Shown piece by piece: positions 10,675 through 22,353 of a DNA stretch of 64,000 nucleotides. Position 1 is the stretch's first letter, and each line of letters starts with the position of its first letter. The notes below the pieces were generated by a model that did not search any database, was not told the DNA's origin, and worked only from the letters and a program-made list of their open reading frames with translations. The stretch spans positions 61,108,047 through 61,172,046 of the forward strand of contig OX123197.2 in assembly GCA_944739405.2 (NCBI GenBank). The letters run 5' to 3'. Source of the DNA: Euclidia mi. Lineage: Eukaryota > Arthropoda > Insecta > Lepidoptera > Erebidae. Made by a program: the position numbers and the translations under genes.

Positions 10675-10820
10675 GTTTGTTGACCGCCTCCGCGGTCCAG
10701 AGGATAGCGTAGGTATGCGTCTTCAGATCGGGTCCCGGGTTCGATTCCCGGGGCGGGAAAAAGAGTTACTGAGTTTATCCGTATTCTCAGTAGCAGCATG
10801 GAGTCTGCCAGTGTGCACGG
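10675..10820 (+). mobile_element. tRNA-derived SINE (family E)
   Basis: A tRNA-like head (GCGGTCCAGAGGATAGCG A-box area; GGGTTCGATTCCCGG B box at about 10,738-10,752) is followed by a body with GTTTATCCGTATTCTCAG and GAGTCTGCCAGTGTGC. It ends against the TAA at 10,821. It is too divergent outside the head to be a functional tRNA. Confidence 0.75.
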
Positions 10821-11313
10821 TAAGGCCCCCCTCACATTGGGCGTCAGCGTCTACGCAGCGACACCCCGGCGTATACGCGGCGTCTACGCGGCGTCTACGC
10901 GGCGTCGACGCCGCGACACCCGAGCGTTCTTTGAGCGACCGGCTGCTTACCACTAGAGATGTTCGCTTTATCATAGATAACTTGATAAGTAACATATTAT
11001 TTTATAATAACCATAATTATAATCTGTTATTTATAAAGCCCAATAAGATGCTATGCTATTTTGTTTGAATATAAGTAAAGCCATTATGTCCTCGGTATAG
11101 CATAGGATTGTCACTTAGCAGAGCTTTTAGGCCGCCCGCACTTTGGATATGCGTGTTCCTTGAGCGGCCGCTCGGTGTGCGCTAGGTGGGCATTCTTCGT
11201 GCGCTACCACTTTGCAGTTGTATGCACCTATTGTGTCATAAAACAAAATTAACAGATCTGTCACTGGCCTAAAATTGTTTTTATTTAATGAATGTTGCCA
11301 CGTAAGTCGCTAA

Positions 11314-12441
11314 CGGCCTGGCCACGGACAATTCGCTCCAGCGAAAATGCGCGCGACGCGACCGGCGACGCGACTTGCGACTGAATCAAATGTATAGAAA
11401 TGTTCTAAGCATGTTGCTATTTGTTACGCGACTACCCACGATTATAGCACACTTCGTTGGTCCACACTACCAACGAAACTGTCTTAACACTTAGGCGACA
11501 TCTTGATCTCAATGTGGACGAGCGAAATGTCGGTCGACATTGTCGCGGAACAGTCGCACGTAAATGTCCTGCGACTGTTCGCGATAAGTCGAGCGACTTT
11601 GTCCCCTAGTGAATACATGGCTTTAGTAAGGCGCACGCCACGGCGTCGAGCGGTAGTCGCGGTGACTAGCGCCGGAGCTGAGTCAGTATAAAATTTTTAG
11701 TTTATTTCTCCGCGAGCATTATATTATTCTTAGAAATTTTAGTTAGGCCAGCTATTTGGAACGTCACGATGTTATCTATATATACATAAATGTATACAGT
11801 ATAAATAAAGTTGAAGTAGGTACTAGGGTATTATATTGTCTGTGGTTGAAGTGTCTGTCTGTGATTTCAAAATACCTAAGTAAGTTTTAGAAGTGCATAT
11901 GCCTAGTTAGTTAGATCACACTTACCTACATAAGCTTTTCCGTATTTTAACTCAAAACTCGAATTACAATACCTACAAGCGTCGGCTCAGTACGCATTCA
12001 GTAGGTCCCTACAGAATGTTTACCGAAGCGCCTTGAGTTTGGTATGCAGTAAGTTAGGTGGGTACCGAGCCTGACGCTCGTTGGTATAAATCGCGTTCCG
12101 ACCGTTTCTTTAAAGATAAAATACAGTAGGTACCTAAAGTTGTCAATACCGTGGTTAAATACACAATATCAAGTCTGCCTCTGTGATCTTGCGGTAGTGT
12201 AAGCGGATCATGAGGTCTCGGGTTCGATTGCCGGGTTGAAACAAATGTGATATTGCCACCAAAGTCCGTACAATGTCGAGCTAAATTTCATAAAAAGATC
12301 TTAGCTAATGTCGTCTCGCTCCTGGTCTACACTGGTCGCGACGGCGAACGCGTGTGCCCGTGGCATGTTTTTCGCGTCGCGCGAATTGTCGCGTCGCCGG
12401 TCGTGTCGCAGGTCGCGTCGCCGGTCCCCGTGGCCAAGCCG
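11314..12441. mobile_element. MITE-like element with CGGC(C/T)TGGCCACGG ends and TAA flanks
   Basis: The ends match inverted over about 14 bp, then both contain the GCGACCGGCGACGCGAC motif in inverted orientation. TAA occurs at 11,311-11,313 and 12,442-12,444. The interior is non-coding, with GC-rich CGAC repeats and a SINE head at 12,184. Confidence 0.65.
12184..12245 (+). mobile_element. tRNA-like SINE head
   Basis: GCGGTAGTGTAAGCGG (A-box area) and GGGTTCGATTGCC (B box) are about 30 bp apart, as in polymerase III promoters. The 3' part is not recognisable. Confidence 0.6.
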
Positions 12442-12785
12442 TAAATTGGCAATACTACGAGTATCTCACAGCAACAATATGATAGAAGTCATTAACAATC
12501 AATTCCTTTGACACAGGACTTTATTGCCACTATGACTATAGATTGCATAAAGATAGACTATTAACAGTTAAAAAAATAACGTTTAATCGACACCCTCGTG
12601 AGATAGATGGCAATCTAAACAAATTTGTTTGCAGCAGTCTTTAAGATGGTGCTAGAGTGCTGGCTGGGGATAGCATTCATAATATCATTCGTACCTATTA
12701 ACTTCATAGTAAATAAACAAGTAAATGATGAAGAAATTTTGTATTTTAAATGTGGTAAATTCTATTAAACCATTTTATTATTTAT

Positions 12786-13080
12786 AGCTGTTTCCCACGG
12801 TTTCACCCGTGTCCTGAGGGAACTACTTCGCGTACTCGGTTAATTTATAGCCTAAGTTACTCCATGGTACATCAGCTATCCGCCAGTGAACGTTCCGTCA
12901 AAATCAGTGCAGCCGTTCTAGAGATAAGCGAGAACAAACAGACAGACAGACAGACAAAACTGTAAAAAAATAATTTAGGTATATGTACCGTATATACATC
13001 CATATGCATTTAGTAAAAAGCGGTTATTTTAATATTACAAACAGACACTCCAATTTGATTTATGTGTATAGATGTGTGTT
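12786..13080 (+). mobile_element. RTE-type LINE/SINE 3' tail
   Basis: Begins GCTGTTTCCCACGGTTTCAC, runs through AGCCTAAGTTACTCC and AAATCAGTGCAGCCGTTCTA to an (ACAG)n tract and ACAGACACTCCAATTTGATT. This layout recurs at 62,010 and in part (inverted) at 21,770. The RTE assignment is from memory of arthropod repeats. Confidence 0.65.
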
Positions 13081-14400
13081 ATAGTTAAGATGGGCACTTG
13101 CAGTTCCACATCTGATGTTCCAGATCTTCGATTTTTGTAAGTTTACAGCAAATGCTCATTTGACTGAACAACTTTTGCTAAGCCAACAAGTCAGTATATA
13201 GTCTAGTGTAGATAGGCTCTACCTTATCAGATGTTACAGATCTTAATTTTTATAAGTCTAAGTTTTTTATAACAGAAATATAAAATATTCTATTGATAAT
13301 AAAACGCACGTACACCTTCTAACACTAAAACTTATGATAAGAATGTGACTTATATAGATTAAACAAGACAGTTATTTCAGAAATTGAACAATACTTTAGT
13401 AATACCGGATTTCAATTTTCATACAGACTCTACTTTTTAATCAAAATTATTGTACTGGTAATATCGCAATTTTTGCAAGATCCAGACCCAACGTAACGGG
13501 AATCATGTTATGTAACCGTACTTTCTTACGTAAATAACCGCACCTAATATTCTTGAATATAATGGTACATATTTTTATCTAAATATTATCCGTATTAACA
13601 CTACTGATTTCTATTTTATTGAAAGTATATGGATATGCATAAACATTTACCTATTATATTAGCGCTGCAAACATAACCTGCTATAAAAAATATTATAACG
13701 TTAAGCTATAATATTTAGATGTAGCAGTTTAGCACACCCCTACTCACAAACCCGTCATACGCTACAGTGTTGCCAGCTTAGAAGATTTTCCGCTAAAACT
13801 GGTGATTTTAAGTGGCAGAAATAAATAAGCAGACGCACACAATGAAAATAAATCTTTAAACTGGTACGTTAAGAACAATTAATTCTGATAATTACAAACA
13901 AATTCAAAATAACCTTTGTTTTGAAATAACTTGTACGTTGATTTCTTTAAAAATGATTTATTGTTACTTAAAAGGGAACTTATAACTTGTGTGCGACTGA
14001 TCGTAAATGTAATTTAAGAAAATCTTAGTGGACATAACTGTGTTTATGTCATGTGTCTAGTTAAGAACAATATTTCTTAGTGGTTTATGGTAGTTTTAGT
14101 ATTCAGATCAGATGGAAATCTGATTTAGTTGTTGGCAACACTAGTGAGGTCATCCGCTGTACCACAATGTAATAAACCAACAGAAGTTAAACTTATACAT
14201 AGACGGTCGCGCGAGTGTTATCATATCTGGTATATACGGAATAACTATTACGGAAGTGGTACTCGTATCTAGTTTTTTAATTGATTATTGAAAATAAAAC
14301 TGCTAAAAAAACAGATGCAAAGAATAATATTTTCAATGCCAGCCCATTACTCTATTGAAATGTTAAATACATTTTTTTGGGCTTAGCGTACATTGGTCAG
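13081..14400. other. non-coding, nothing recognised
   Basis: AT-rich sequence without credible frames or RNA genes. Short duplicated phrases (AGATGTTACAGATCTT-like, 13,115 and 13,225) hint at old local duplication. Confidence 0.5.
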
Positions 14401-14439
14401 AGGACGCAATTTTATTTCATAGATGCCAAGGAGAGAGCC

Positions 14440-15245
14440 CTCGTCCTGCGGCCGTCATCTTGTAAAGAGTGGTACAAATGGGTTTTCTAGTATATCTGGC
14501 AAACTATTTGCTGCCCAGAAAAATTTCAACACATGATGAGTTGCAAATTAAATTCGCTACAACTTTGGTCCCGTAGTATTTAGTCGTAAAATAATAAATA
14601 AAAAACGTTACAAACGAAAATCGAGTGCAATTTGTAACAAATTTTCTTTTCAATGTGTTGTAGTTTTTTCGTCCTCAGGAACAAAAAAATCTATTTAATT
14701 TATCTTTACTATCACCAAAACAAGAACCTCTTACTTGAGACCCTGCAGCCTCCAAGACTACCATTAGGTCCAATTTTAACTCATCGCCACGATCATGATA
14801 ACAGGGGGCTGGCAAAATATGGACAAAACTCTAAAACAACGGCACTCTGTGGGCTATTGAAGTTGATGTTCCGCCCAAGTAAAGGAAACTGCAATGTTCT
14901 GCAGCACCTCAATATTTTGGGGAAAGACTTTCCAAAATAATCGGAAATATCAGTGCCAATTATGATTTACCGACAAATTGCCTTTTTTTTGCTATAGATC
15001 TTCTAAAGCTCTATTAGATCATAGGCCGCAGCCTGGCTCATAAAAAGACTAAAGACACAGTAATCATGAAATGATGAAAACCTTTTTATTCATGGTTTTA
15101 CGACAAATAGTGTCAGAACCAAAGTTGTAGAGAATTTAATTTGTAGTAAAAATGCTTGAACCATATCTTAGCGTGATCAATAGTTTACCAGATGAATAAG
15201 AAAAACCATCCATGCCCGCACTCTTTCCAAGATGGTGGCCGAGGG
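14440..15245. repeat. long imperfect inverted repeat, about 800 bp
   Basis: The 14,440-14,580 arm (CATCTTGTAAAGAGTG, GGCAAACTATTTG, CTACAACTTTGG) reappears inverted at 15,110-15,245 (CACTCTTTCCAAGATG, CAATAGTTTACCAG, CCAAAGTTGTAG). Similarity is about 70% by eye. The interior frame of 95 codons at 14,653-14,940 resembles nothing I know. Probably an old TIR transposon relic. Confidence 0.6.
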
Positions 15246-15398
15246 AAAAGAGGTACGACCTCACAAATTTAGATCAAGCTTTAAAGTAGCCGGCCCTACA
15301 CATCTGTAAAAAAATAGGTGGTAATTATCTTCAATAGCAATAATTAACTTAATAATAATTTGTTGTTCTTTCTTGCTCTATTGTTTCACAAAATTGTA

Positions 15399-15640
15399 GC
15401 GCTCATAGCGAGACTTGGCTTGCCGTTCGTAACAGATCGGCAAAGTTAAGCAACGCTTGCACAGGTTACCAGTTGGATGGGTGACCGTGTGTGGCATTTT
15501 CATCTGAGCGCTACCGTGCTTCGGAGGGCACGTAAAGCTGTCGGTCCCGGCTCTTGTCTATGGATAAGGGTCGTTAGGCCATGTCGGAGGCCTTTGGGCG
15601 GTCTGAAAACTCTGACACCAGAGTTGGCCACACACTCACA
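15399..15640 (+). mobile_element. 5S rRNA-derived SINE
   Basis: AGATCGGCAAAGTTAAGCAA and CAGTTGGATGGGTGACCG match the arrangement of the 5S rRNA middle and 3' half, including the internal polymerase III control region. A body follows (TGCTTCGGAGGGCACGT, GTCGGAGGCCTTTGGGCGG) that is not 5S and looks LINE-tail-derived. Not a functional 5S gene: the 5' part and 3' stem are altered. Confidence 0.75.
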
Positions 15641-15928
15641 CGAAAAACAAACAAAACAAAAATCATTACACGACCCGTGCCTGAAGCGGGTGGCACCTAT
15701 ATTTCGCGCTATGCCTGACCTTTCTGAGATAGCCTATTGGTAAGCGACGTATATGTTGGGTGACTCGAGTGCACTTTGTATGTAGTTTAACTTCTGTTAG
15801 TTTTTTGTGGCTGTGAGATGTCGTCGCAGAAAACGCGGCGTCTACGCGGCGTCGACGCCGCGTAGACGCCGCGTCGACGCCGAGGTGTCGCTGCATTGAC
15901 GCTGACGCCTAATATGAGGGAGGCCTAA

Positions 15929-16811
15929 TGGCAATGAGTTCCCTATAACGTGGGACCTAAAGTTCGTAACACGGCGTAATATGTGTGTAATATGACACCT
16001 CTGCTTACCGCTACGTAGATACAGGGGTGGGTTTATATATTTTGTTTAGAAATCCTCCAAACTCCAAAGTTATATTTAGCCCACTCCATTTTGTTAAAAT
16101 ACCTCTACAACGCTTGGCTACGTTATCTCGTTAGGGATTTCCATAAAGGCACGTGCATTTTAATGCCGAGAGGTTAGTAGGTATATCTAAGGTTGCAGAT
16201 TGGATTACTCTAACAGTATTTCAATGGTTTCAGTGGAATATTTGGTATAGGTTATTGAAAAAGAAAATGATTTTATTCGAATAATGTCTGCGGTAAGACT
16301 GTTTTACCAATTGTGTACAAATATTTATTTATACTAGTAAATAAGAAAATAATTATCTGACCATGATTAAAAAAATATCGCAAGTGCGTATAGTTTTTAG
16401 TCGTTTACATACTCGTATGAATAATTATACTTTACCATATATCTGTTTTGTCAATTTTATTGCAACTTTTAGTGAAAGGTGGAGAAGCTTGTAGTGCCAC
16501 ATATTAGCTTAAGTACTTACTGAAATTGTATACCAAAATCATTTACAGTGTTTCCACAAAAAATAAGTTGTAAGGAAAATACACGCCCTATTTCAGTTTC
16601 TTGCGACCAATAGTTTTGTTTGTACGTTGATTGTAATAAAATAAACAATCAGTAACGGAAGAATTTTATACTAGCTGTGAGGACCGTGCCCAGTATACCC
16701 ATACCGAAAACTGATGCCAGTGACTCAGTACATGATACTAAGACCCTTGGTGGTCGACCTTTCAGCTGTTACGGCCCAACAGCGGCGATTACGATGTTCA
16801 TGGCGCGCTTA
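15929..16811. other. non-coding; decayed LINE-tail remnant
   Basis: No gene. At about 16,575-16,665, TTTCAGTTTCTTGCGACCAA and CAGTAACGGAAGAATTTTAT resemble the tail repeat at 62,395-62,565. Confidence 0.45.
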
Positions 16812-17119
16812 GGGCGGTTTCAGATTAGCGTTTTATTCGCGCGTATAAGCTCGTTTTTGGAAGCGCATGTAGGCGTGTTTAGGCGCGCCTTTTGGCACAC
16901 GCGCAACTGCGTTGATGCGCTTCTAAGCTCATATAAACTTGAGTCATCAGAGTCCATGTTGACACTGAAACGATGTCACTACCATTTCGAGCGAACATGC
17001 CGAAATATGCCCGTTTACGCGAGTCCAGTTTTTTGAAGTGCGTAATGTAGCGCGCGTGTAAGCGCGTTTGCTGAAACGACCGTATACACACAGAAAAATA
17101 CGCTAATCTGAAACCGCCC
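16812..17119. mobile_element. 308-bp MITE with GGGCGGTTTCAGATTAGCG ends
   Basis: The inverted repeats GGGCGGTTTCAGATTAGCG are exact at both ends. Flanks are TTA on the left and GTA on the right, close to the 3-bp duplication of PIF/Harbinger. The interior has GCGC-rich self-complementary segments and no real gene. Confidence 0.85.
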
Positions 17120-18760
17120 GTACTCCGGCGCAGCCGCGCGCTGCGGCCAATATTCATGTTTAATTCTTAGCATTTTATAAAGAAATAAGTGAGTAGAGTA
17201 TTTAGTAAAAAACGGAAAATTCGACCGCCTCAATATCATGCACTAAATCACTGGTATCGGTTTCCGGTTAACTGTTCTGAGGTTTTCGGTACCGTTCTTA
17301 CACCCAGTATAAAAAGATTCCTATAACCATAATATTTTTTAGCCTTCCATTTTTTGGATCTCTCCTCTGTTATGTAATACAGAAGACAGTCCAGAAAGCA
17401 TAGTACCTCATTCACCAATTTGCAACCAACTACAAAAGGAAAAACTATTCTGCAACTCGAATTCAAATTTCGCCGTTTATTCACATCCTTATTATATACA
17501 GCTGTTATACCTAGTATACAAAGTAAGTTTGTAAAGATCTATACAGCAAAGCAGAACTTGTTGCTCTGAAGGCATTTTCCTTGTACATCTTCAACATGCA
17601 CCTCACTGGAAAACTTGCTCCACTGTGGAACAAAAAAGACCTCTTATTATGTTTTCGAAGTCTGTCGGTACAGCCGGAATACTACATGTCGTTTGATAAG
17701 ACATTTAGCCGTATAAGAGGAGTTATTACCACCGGCCCTTAATTTACGCGAAGTATTTTTTGCAGAATGGGGAAATATCACGGCAAATAGATAATGGAGG
17801 AAAGATAAGTAACAATTATGCATTTCCGGTTTAATGATCGACTCTGGAAAACTTGACTAATTTAATCATTAAACCAGCATTTTCCAACCATTATTGATAA
17901 ACCGAGCATATCTCGAAAGTAAAAAGCCTGAAAATGGTCTCATTCTTATAAAATCCTAATATTTACCAACACATGCACCATGACGACTATTGACGCCGAG
18001 TGTGATAATGGCATGAAAAATATGTCGAAAGACAATTCAAACATATTCCTAACAAATTATCAAAATTCAGAGGATTTCAAACACAAAGTTGAACGTAAAG
18101 ATTCAAAGAATTCCCAGACTACTCAAAGTAATAATATCGTATTCAAAACCTAAATCCGGAGAGTAAATCTTGAATACTTCACAAAATTTTCTTGAAGGTA
18201 AGACAATAAATAAAGCCAGGGCCAGCTTACATCATTCGTAAGCGAATTCAGCTAAAAACTCTGACTTTCTCTTAAATACATTTGGAATTAAGATTAGTCT
18301 ATATTTCTGTAGGTTAAAGCTATACTTCGGTTTATGACTAGTCATTTAAAGTCTCAAAATCTTCAAGTTTGATTTCACTGAGGAAAGTTATATTCGATTC
18401 TTGAGGCATATCCCCTTTTAAATGTTAGGGAGTGGTATCGTTGCCGTTACGTGAACAATTTTTAAACACAATAATTTTATTTTGTTTAGTCCCACCCTCA
18501 TTTCCATTATTATATCACCAAAGGCACTAGACAAGCCATAATAGGCTTGTGTCCTAAAATGTAGTTAGTGATTGATTCGTACCTTTATTGGATTTTAAGC
18601 CAAAATAACAGATTTTTTCTTCAAAGATTGATCAGGAACATTACTAAATACAGCTTTTTCAAAACCTTTTTGAATTTGACACGAAAACGCTGTAAACCAT
18701 CATGGCATTTGATTGACCTCACAAAGTCCAAAACAAAACAAACTGAGAAAGAAGTCTGGT
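17120..18760. other. non-coding, nothing recognised
   Basis: Short frames only, none with recognisable domains or matches elsewhere in the window. Confidence 0.5.
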
Positions 18761-18761
18761 C

Positions 18762-18850
18762 TGGTGTACATACATACATATATAGACTCATGCCTGTTTC
18801 CTCGAAGGGGTAGGCAGCGGCATATAAACGCCCACTTTTCGCTAGTGTAC
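18762..18850 (-). mobile_element. SINE family A 3' fragment
   Basis: (CATA)n, then CCTCGAAGGGGTAGGCAG and CCCACTTTTCGCTAGT match the tail halves of the copies at 8173 and 19,165. The head is missing. Confidence 0.75.
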
Positions 18851-19150
18851 CCATTTTTTATTTTGTTATATTTGATTTGACAGGTACAAAGTTTTACGTT
18901 TTAGTTGTATTTACTACTAAAACGTCAACAAAATCAATGGCGGACGTACTGTTTGACGTGATGCTCTCTGATTGGTGTTCACTGTCACAAGAATAAATAT
19001 ATTATTTTTAGTTTTAGAATCCTAAAAATAACATAAATCTTACCTTTTATAATAAATAATATACTTTATTGACATCTTCAATTAATAATGAATCTTTAGA
19101 TACTACAATCAAACCGATTTATTGTTAGTGGACACAAACCTATTAATCAT
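18851..19150. other. non-coding spacer
   Basis: Nothing recognised. Confidence 0.5.
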
Positions 19151-19164
19151 TCAAAGAATATAAT

Positions 19165-19426
19165 ACGTAGCATAGCTTCACACCTTTATCCCCGAAGGGG
19201 TAGTCAGAGGTGTATTACACACCCACACTTCGCCAGTTATAGTAATAGGGGGCGAGCCTATTGCCATCTACCGGGCACATTGCTCAGCGAGCGATAATTA
19301 ACATATTAATACACACATAACTTCGAAAACTCAGAGGTGTGTGCCCGGGGTACCTGCGGATCGAACCCGAAACCTTCATCTAGGCAGTCTGTTACGTAGA
19401 CCTCTGGGCTATCGCCAAACAATTTG
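19165..19426 (-). mobile_element. tRNA-derived SINE (family A), second full copy
   Basis: Same body as 8173-8447 (CCCCGAAGGGGTAGTCAG, CATCTACCGGGCACATTG, GATCGAACCCGAAACC). AAGAATATAAT flanks it at 19,154-19,164 and 19,427-19,437. It lacks the (CATA)n tail. Confidence 0.88.
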
Positions 19427-19699
19427 AAGAATATAATTAAGAATAATTAAAAATTCCGAAAAGTCAGTGGTTTTGATCCCAAAACCCTGTACATGGCCGT
19501 CTGTTAGTATCTCCACTAGGCTATCGCTGCCTAATATTAGTAGACTACTATGCCAAAATTATTCTGGTAAATACCTACGTTAACTTCGCACTGCAAAAAA
19601 TTTTACTTTTCAACGTCAAGTTGTACTGGTATTTTTGGTGCGCTATTTCATTTCACTATTTTTAAAATAAAGATGTGATCTTCAATGTATGAGCACTAT

Positions 19700-19930
19700 A
19701 TAAAACACGAGATGAGCCTGCGGTTAGACCCGCGTTATTTAAGCCTACTGCTCCGCTCCTGTAGCTCACAGCGTGATGTTATACGAGTATAGCCTTTAGC
19801 CTCTCTCGATAAATGGGCTAACTAACACTGAAAGATTTTTTCATATGGGAACAGTACTTCCTGAGATTAGCGCGTTCAACCAGCCAAACAAAAAAACAAA
19901 CTCTTCAGCTTTATATATTAATATAAGATT
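19700..19930 (+). mobile_element. RTE-type LINE 3' end
   Basis: CGTGATGTTATACGAGTATAG, TCTCTCGATAAATGGGCTA and CCTGAGATTAGCGCGTTCAA followed by a tail with TTATATATTAATATAAGAT are typical of a repeated insect RTE terminus. Part of it recurs inverted at 21,640-21,770. Confidence 0.65.
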
Positions 19931-20431
19931 TTCAAGCATAGCATGAAACTAAGGCCATTAAATTCAATCGCTCCAGACTAAAAAGCTCTAGAAAAACATC
20001 ATTTAAAATGTATTAAAACAAAGAATGTGCATATAACCTGACGTTTGTAATGAAGAAACACTTAAACCATTAGACTAACGACGTACTAAGTTGCACCTCA
20101 AAATCACTTAAGTTCAACTTAAGTTATTGTTTTACTCGAATATTGCAAGATAAAATTCACACTTTAAAAGCTTGAGAGGCCAACATAAAAGCTATAAAAC
20201 TAAATAAAAGGTTAAGTCTCAGATAATACAAAAGCTAGATGATTCACTGTAAATAAACAATGAAGTCACTTTATATTTACACGTTTAATACATACAGTAC
20301 GCGCCAGTGAACCTAGAGGACAGACTAACCTGAGACTGTTATTTAAAGGTTCATGGGATTTACAAAAATTAGTATAAATATTCAAACGGGTTCAATGGCT
20401 TTAGCTGTAATCTTTTTATGCTGGATTAGTG

Positions 20432-20490
20432 GCAAATAAGCGGACTGAGCCTGCTTGGCGCCACCAAGCAGGCTCAGTCCGCTTATTTGC
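20432..20490. repeat. perfect 27-bp fold-back with 5-nt loop
   Basis: GCAAATAAGCGGACTGAGCC plus CTGCTTGG is followed after CGCCA by its exact reverse complement, with no mismatch. It could form a long RNA hairpin if transcribed; transcription is not shown. Confidence 0.92.
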
Positions 20491-21220
20491 AGATAGTATA
20501 ATAGATCACAATCATATAGGAAAGAAAAGTGGAATTTTACTGTGGAGGAATAAGGTGTCGTACTTCTACATTTAGAGAGAGGATCCTCTGGTCAGGATAG
20601 GATGTCGTGCCTCATAAATTGCAGTACGGCAGTATTAAGAACTTTAATTACGCGGTGTGGGAGCTAGTTCCCTCGTGTCCGTTAGATGTCGCCAGAGTCG
20701 GTTGTTTTCGTCATTGTTCGATAGATGGCGTCAGCTATCGCTACAATATCGTAAAAGCCAAAAAAAAATTACAAAGGTTAATGTCTATATTTCTTCCTAA
20801 GAAGAGTACCTACTTTAAATCGCAGAGGTTTTTTTCTAATTTTATCATAAAAGAACTATAAATAGAATACGAACCGAGTTTATAACAGTTAAAAATATCT
20901 AGTGGTACAAACTACTTTGCCTCGGGCATTATTATATCCTCGGAAAGGGCATACATTATTTAAAAGGGTCTTTGAGAGATCGCAAACATACATATAATTT
21001 TGAGGTTTCAGGCAACCATGTTCCCGTAATACTATCATGTATCAATATTTGATCCCAGGGGCTTTTTATTTTGATCCGTAGTTAAAGTATTTGGACGTGC
21101 TTTTCGATAAAACTAAAACATAGTGAAATAAAAGTACTTAGTGCTGGGTAAGATACATGATATTTCATTCAGCATATGAAAAAATATTTTGCTAAATTTT
21201 TATTTTAAAACGTATATAAT
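20491..21220. other. non-coding, nothing recognised
   Basis: An 84-codon frame at 20,607-20,861 has no recognisable features. Confidence 0.5.
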
Positions 21221-21221
21221 C

Positions 21222-21490
21222 ATCAGCCCTTGGGACAGTATCCCACTGCTGGGCACGGGCCTCTTCTCACTATGAGAAGGGTAAGGCCATAGTCCACCAT
21301 GCTGGCCAAGTGCGTGTTGGCAGACCTCACATGTCTTTCGAGAGCATTATGGAGAACTCTCAGTCATGCAGGTTTCCTCATGATGTTTTCCTTCACTGAT
21401 AAGTAACTTCGAAAAGTCATTAGTGTGTGCCGTGGATTCGAACCCGAGACGCTCTGCGTAGCAGTCTGTCGGTCACTCCACTCGGCTATC
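21222..21490 (-). mobile_element. tRNA-derived SINE (family B)
   Basis: On the minus strand the B box (GGGTTCGAATCC, about 21,443-21,432) lies at the right-hand head, with CACTGCTGGGCACGGGCC and GGCCATAGTCCACCATGCTG (plus strand) in the body. A sister copy is at 56,560-56,875 and a scrap at 55,560-55,615. Confidence 0.85.
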
Positions 21491-21639
21491 GCTATATATA
21501 TTTTTAAAACGTACATTTAGTTTTTATTTTGTAATGTAGCCCATTATGGATTATTATAAAACATAGACTTAATATACACACTTAAACTGGCTTTACCTGC
21601 GGTTCAGTATCTATACCTAATATTTAATTATTAAGTTGC

Positions 21640-21823
21640 TTTATGTTGGATAGTCCATTTATCGAGGAAGGTTTACGGCTTTATAACATCACGCTATAAG
21701 CCAAAGGTGCAGAGCAGTAGCCCTATATAACGCGAGTGTAACCGCGTTCTCAGCTAGGCTATTCATACAAATAAATAAAATTGGAGTGTCTGTTTTTACT
21801 AAATGCAAATGGATGTATAATAA
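21640..21823 (-). mobile_element. RTE-type LINE 3' end, inverted relative to the 19.7-kb copy
   Basis: Read on the minus strand, the stretch around GCGTGATGTTATAAAGCCGT and CCTCGATAAATGGACTA corresponds to 19,732-19,835. TGCATTTAGTAAAAACAGAC and ACTCCAATTTTATTTA match the tail at 13,010-13,065. Confidence 0.6.
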
Positions 21824-21849
21824 TAATAATATAATATTCTACCACATTC

Positions 21850-21932
21850 ACACAACACTATCTAGTCCCAAACTAAGCAGAAGCTTGTACTATGGGTACT
21901 AGATAATGGATAAACATACATAAGTATATATA
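21850..21932 (-). mobile_element. SINE family D tail fragment
   Basis: TAGTCCCAAACTAAGC and TACTAGATAATGGATAAACA recur at 28,085-28,135 in a fuller SINE copy. Confidence 0.6.
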
Positions 21933-21936
21933 CTAT

Positions 21937-22353
21937 TGTTACGAGCTGGGGTTCGTGATAAATTATAACTCACTATGCCACTAAACTGTACTTTATTCAC
22001 TAACACAATAACACTAGATACACACACTTAATTTTCACTCCACTAATAAAACACACTATTCACACCACTAGAACAACACTAAACACTTCCGACTTATATC
22101 TCTTCGCTTCTTGATCGCTGTCGATTCTTCCAATTGTAACTGTGTCCGTTCCGTTCGCTCGTGCTCTATTTATACTGGCCGGAGAACATCACTAGCGCAT
22201 TCTAGATGCTTCTACAAAACTGTCGAAATAATCTCGAACAGTCGATTACTCGATACAGCAACGCCATCAAGTACAGAGTAGCCGAATTACCTTTAAACCA
22301 CCGATACATTCAATCTCTTCTAGTACCCCCATTCACCGATAGATGGCGTAACA
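21937..22353 (-). repeat. 3' LTR of the second Gypsy element
   Basis: On the minus strand it starts TGTTACGCCATC at 22,353, right after the polypurine tract, and ends CTCGTAACA at 21,937, giving 417 bp with TG...CA borders. The integrase frame runs 34 bases into it. A TATA-like TATAAATAGAGC lies near 22,175-22,164. Confidence 0.8.

Larger units (their letters stand above)
10824..15925. mobile_element. GC-rich inverted termini 5.1 kb apart, both flanked by TAA
   Basis: The left end starts GGCCCCCCTCACATTGGGCG; the right end read inward on the minus strand starts GGCCTCCCTCATATTAGGCG. About 70 bp match at roughly 88%, including GTCAGCGTC, GCAGCGACACC and runs of GGCGTCTACGC. TAA stands at 10,821-10,823 and 15,926-15,928. 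The two could be the ends of one long PIF/Harbinger-like element filled by later insertions, or two separate MITE halves. No transposase frame lies between. Confidence 0.6.

Noticed and set aside
10690..10760. Possible tRNA gene
   Set aside because: The A and B boxes are there, but acceptor-arm pairing is poor and a SINE body follows; read as a SINE head.
15420..15520. Genuine 5S rRNA gene
   Set aside because: Only the middle and 3' half resemble 5S, with many changes and a non-5S continuation.
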